Positions 61,447-64,000 of a stretch of 64,000 bases of DNA are shown here, one piece after another. The position numbers and the translations under genes are program-made. This stretch comes from Maricaulis sp017643475 (GTDB lineage Bacteria > Pseudomonadota > Alphaproteobacteria > Caulobacterales > Maricaulaceae): the NCBI RefSeq assembly GCF_047123815.1, contig NZ_CP138920.1, forward strand, positions 186,001 to 250,000, given 5' to 3'. Positions within the stretch are counted from its first letter, which is position 1. The number at the start of each line of letters is the position of its first letter. Below the pieces are notes generated by a model. That model searched no databases. It was not told the DNA's origin and saw only the letters and a list, made by a program, of their open reading frames with translations.

Positions 61447-62205
61447 ATGAGTGGACCCCTTTCCGGCCGACGCGCCCTGATCACCGGATCCAGCCATGGC
61501 GTTGGCCGCTCGGCCGCCTTCCTGTTTGCCGAACAGGGCGCCGAGGTCATCCTCCACGGCAATCAGAACATGGCCGACGCCGATGCGGCTGTTCGCGAAA
61601 TCGGGCCGCGGGCCCTAGGGGCCGTCCAGGCCGACCTGATGATGCCCGGCGCAGCCCGTGACCTCTATGATGCTGCGCTGCACATGGCCGGAGGACGTAT
61701 CGATATTGTCGTCAACAATGCCGGCATTCACTGGGACACGCCGCTGGACAGTTCCGACGAGACCTGGGAAGCCAACTGGGCCGGCATCCTGCAGGTCAAT
61801 CTGATGGCCGTCGCCGATATCTGCCGCGCGGCCATTCCGGAGATGAAGGAAAGCGGCGGTGGCGAGATCATCAACATCGCCAGCCGGGCCGGATATCGCG
61901 GCGAGGACAAGGACCACATGGCCTATGCCGCCTCCAAGGGCGCGGTCCTGTCGCTGACCAAGACGATTGCACGGCAATGGGGCCAGTTCGGAATTCACGC
62001 CTATGCGCTCGCGCCGGGCTGGATCAACACCCGCATGGCACCGCAAAATGCTGCAGGAATTGCTGCAGCAAGTTCGGAAATCCCCATCGGTCGCATGGCC
62101 GAGCCGGAGGAAATTGCCGCCATGTGCGCTTTCCTCGGCTCGGGAGCCTGCGCCAGCGCCACAGGCTCCTGCATCGACATCAATGGTGCGAGCTACGTGC
62201 GCTGA
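61447..62205 (+). CDS. Short-chain dehydrogenase/reductase
   Basis: The 252-residue classical SDR has the coenzyme motif TGSSHGVGRS, NNAG, the catalytic Ser in INIASRAG and Tyr-Lys in YAASK. A Gly-rich C-terminus is typical of 3-oxoacyl-ACP-reductase-like enzymes. It starts 114 nt after the ALDH stop, behind a terminator, so it may have its own promoter. Its stop abuts that of the convergent peptidase pseudogene. Confidence 0.9.
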   Translation: MSGPLSGRRALITGSSHGVGRSAAFLFAEQGAEVILHGNQNMADADAAVREIGPRALGAVQADLMMPGAARDLYDAALHMAGGRIDIVVNNAGIHWDTPLDSSDETWEANWAGILQVNLMAVADICRAAIPEMKESGGGEIINIASRAGYRGEDKDHMAYAASKGAVLSLTKTIARQWGQFGIHAYALAPGWINTRMAPQNAAGIAAASSEIPIGRMAEPEEIAAMCAFLGSGACASATGSCIDINGASYVR

Positions 62206-64000
62206 TCACTCTTCCCGGGTCAACAAGGCCTGCGCCAGCCCCGGCACATGCTGCGCGCCCTGCGGGATCGTCAGCGTGCTGCCATCCAGGGCATCGCCAA
62301 AGGGCTCGGTCCGGCCGCCGAGACAGGCGGCAAAGAAATTCTCGGTGATCGCCATGGCCGCGCGGTTATTGGCCACGATGCGATTGCCATGCCCCTCGCC
62401 CTCAAACAGCAGATAGGTGACCGGCTGGCCATTGCCGACCATGGCCGAGACAATCTGTTCGGACTCGGCCCGCGGCACGCGACTGTCCTCGGCCCCCTGA
62501 CCGATCAGCAACGGAGCGGATATCCGGTGCGCCTCATAGAGCGGGGAATGGGCCCGGCTGAGGGCCTGCCCCTCTTGCGTCGTCGGATCGGCCACGCGGC
62601 GGCGGTACTCCGCCAGGAAGGCTGTCCAGTATTCCGGCAGGGAATCGTAGAGGGTCGTCAGGTCCGTACTCGCGGCCCCCGCCGCCCCGCAAGCGAATTC
62701 GTCCGGTGTGTTCGACAGTGTTCTAAGGACCATATAACCCCCAAAGGATGCGCCCCAGATACCGATCCGGTCCTGTTAGGCGATGCCAGCCTCGACAGCC
62801 CAGCGGGAGGCGTCGATGACGTCGTTCTGGATGACGCCGCCCCATTCCCGATCACCCGCATTGAGCCAGGCCTTGCCGTAACCGGTCGAGCCCCGGAAGT
62901 TCGGTGACAGCACCGCATATCCCCGATCGGCCAGCGATCGCTGCCACGGATCGAAGGCCTCATGCGACTGGTCCCAGGGGCCACCATGCGGCATGACGAT
63001 CATCGGAACCGGCGTGTCAGGCCTGCCATCGCCATCCCTGTCGGAACCATGCGGCAGAGTCAGCCAGGCGATCATTTCCTGTCCGTCCCGGGTGGTGATG
63101 CGTTCGGCCTGTTTGGCGGTGAACTCATATCCGGCAAGATCCGGATAGATATCTATCAGATGGCTGATCTCGCCGGACGCGCGAACCACACGGATATAGG
63201 CGGACGGCGCCGAGCCTGTGACGTAGAGTGTGAACGCCTCTCCATCCGCGCTCCAGGCCTCGAAATCAACCCGGCCGTCCAGCTCGCCAAGACGTTCAAA
63301 CAGCGCCTCGTCAGAGGCCTCGACCGCTTCCCAGACCTTGCCAGCGTAATCATGCGCATAGGCCAGCGGGTGACCGGTGTGCGGATCGGTGATGACTTCG
63401 ACGATGTCAGCCCGATCATTACTTGTAAGGGCGCGGCTCGCGCCTGTCTCAAGGTTCATGGCCACCAGCGCGCTGGTATTGCGGCCGGTCGTATCTAGCA
63501 GATAGATCTCGTCGGCTTCTGCAGACACGGACAGAAGCTCGAACCCGCGGGTGTCTTCGTAGGCAATCTCGGCCAGCGCGCGCGGTTCGGCCTCCAGCGC
63601 ATCCAGACGGAAATCCCCGGTGTCGGGATACACGCGAACACCGATGCGCGGCACGAGGTCCGTACCAACCAGGAAGTTCGCATACCCCGCCTCGTTCAAC
63701 AGAATACGCGACCGCTCTCCGGTGAGAATATTCACCTTGAAAAGATCCGAGTGCGCTGGGTCGCGCTCGTTGGACGAGATCACGACATGATCGCGATCCT
63801 GCACCGACGCCGCCAGAACGCTGGCCCGTTCGCCTTCACCCGGCGTCAGATCGACCAGACCTCCGCTGCGCGGAAACCCGCCAGCGCTCATCGCCTGAGT
63901 TGTCACCGATGATCAGGATCACATCGGGATTGGCGCTCCAGATGAATTGCGGAACCGAGGCACCAGCAGGCGTGACCGGGCGAGCGCCCCTGTTACCGTC
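62206..64000 (-). pseudogene. S9 prolyl-oligopeptidase-type peptidase, broken by an in-frame stop and a frameshift
   Basis: Reading leftward from the window edge, frame one gives PVTPAGASV then WSANPDVILIIGDNSGDERW; a shift of one base near 63862-63885 leads to SGGLVDLTPGEGERA and the propeller and hydrolase parts. A TAA codon at 62776-62778 then falls in frame between VEAGIA and QDRIGIWGASFGGYM, just before the nucleophile Ser. The Asp (GAEDSRVP) and His (GEGHGN) of the triad follow. With these lesions no active enzyme can be made unless the lesions are sequencing errors. The N-terminus lies beyond the window. Confidence 0.82.

Noticed and set aside
1..64000. tRNA, rRNA, tmRNA or riboswitch genes
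   Set aside because: Reading both strands of the gaps showed no cloverleaf with a T-loop signature, no ribosomal segments and no recognisable riboswitch core; a covariance-model scan would be needed to exclude small RNAs.

Overview
The window looks like chromosomal DNA of a GC-rich marine alphaproteobacterium close to Maricaulis/Hyphomonadaceae (Caulobacterales sensu lato). This is inferred from the gene repertoire and protein style (rpoZ-rsh pairing, hut genes with HutF and HutG, an ScfR-type regulator beside the glyoxylate shunt, a large TonB-dependent receptor); no marker gene fixes the species. No rRNA, tRNA, CRISPR, prophage or insertion sequence was recognised. Coding density is high, with many 1-8 nt gene overlaps.

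Layout. 1-5.7 kb: stringent-response gene rsh (cut by the window edge), rpoZ, folK, an NYN-domain protein, a uracil-DNA glycosylase, a GlxA-type regulator, smpB and dapA. 5.8-15.4 kb: a lytic transglycosylase, a frameshifted beta-propeller gene, threonine dehydratase, acyl-CoA synthetase, small STAS-like and Imm-like proteins, and an H-NOX / hybrid-kinase pair. 15.5-23.3 kb: an iodotyrosine-deiodinase-like flavoprotein behind a threonine dehydrogenase that lacks its structural zinc cysteines, membrane proteins, an LhgO-like oxidase, kbl and a HAD phosphatase. 23.7-31.5 kb: a complete histidine-degradation locus (hutU-G-H-I leftward, hutF-C rightward) around a HutC-like operator. 32.0-37.8 kb: a histidine-biosynthesis operon (yerC-like repressor, hisG, a hisD-hisB fusion, hisH, hisA, hisF, hisIE) behind a perfect 18-bp palindrome.

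37.9-41.5 kb: a sulfide/persulfide module (BigR/SqrR-type repressor with two cysteines at the diagnostic spacing, rhodanese-YgaP protein, ETHE1/Blh persulfide dioxygenase, SulP transporter) with a perfect 16-bp palindrome. 41.6-49.3 kb: acetate use (acs, aceA, aceB, and an ScfR-like regulator divergent from aceA). 49.4-51.2 kb: a membrane hybrid histidine kinase.

51.2-64 kb is the most unusual part: a ferritin-like diiron protein, a membrane fatty-acid-hydroxylase/AGMO-like enzyme with a small partner, a TonB-dependent receptor, and an operon of serine hydrolase, GMC alcohol oxidoreductase and aldehyde dehydrogenase followed by an SDR. Three of these transcription units carry the same palindrome, TGAACA-N-TGTTCA or a near copy, close upstream of their start codons. 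This suggests one TetR-like regulator, not encoded in the window, controlling a dispersed oxidative catabolic regulon for an unknown, probably lipophilic, substrate. The right end holds an S9 peptidase broken by an in-frame stop and a frameshift. A C-terminal remnant of an efflux membrane-fusion protein lies at 52.4-52.6 kb.
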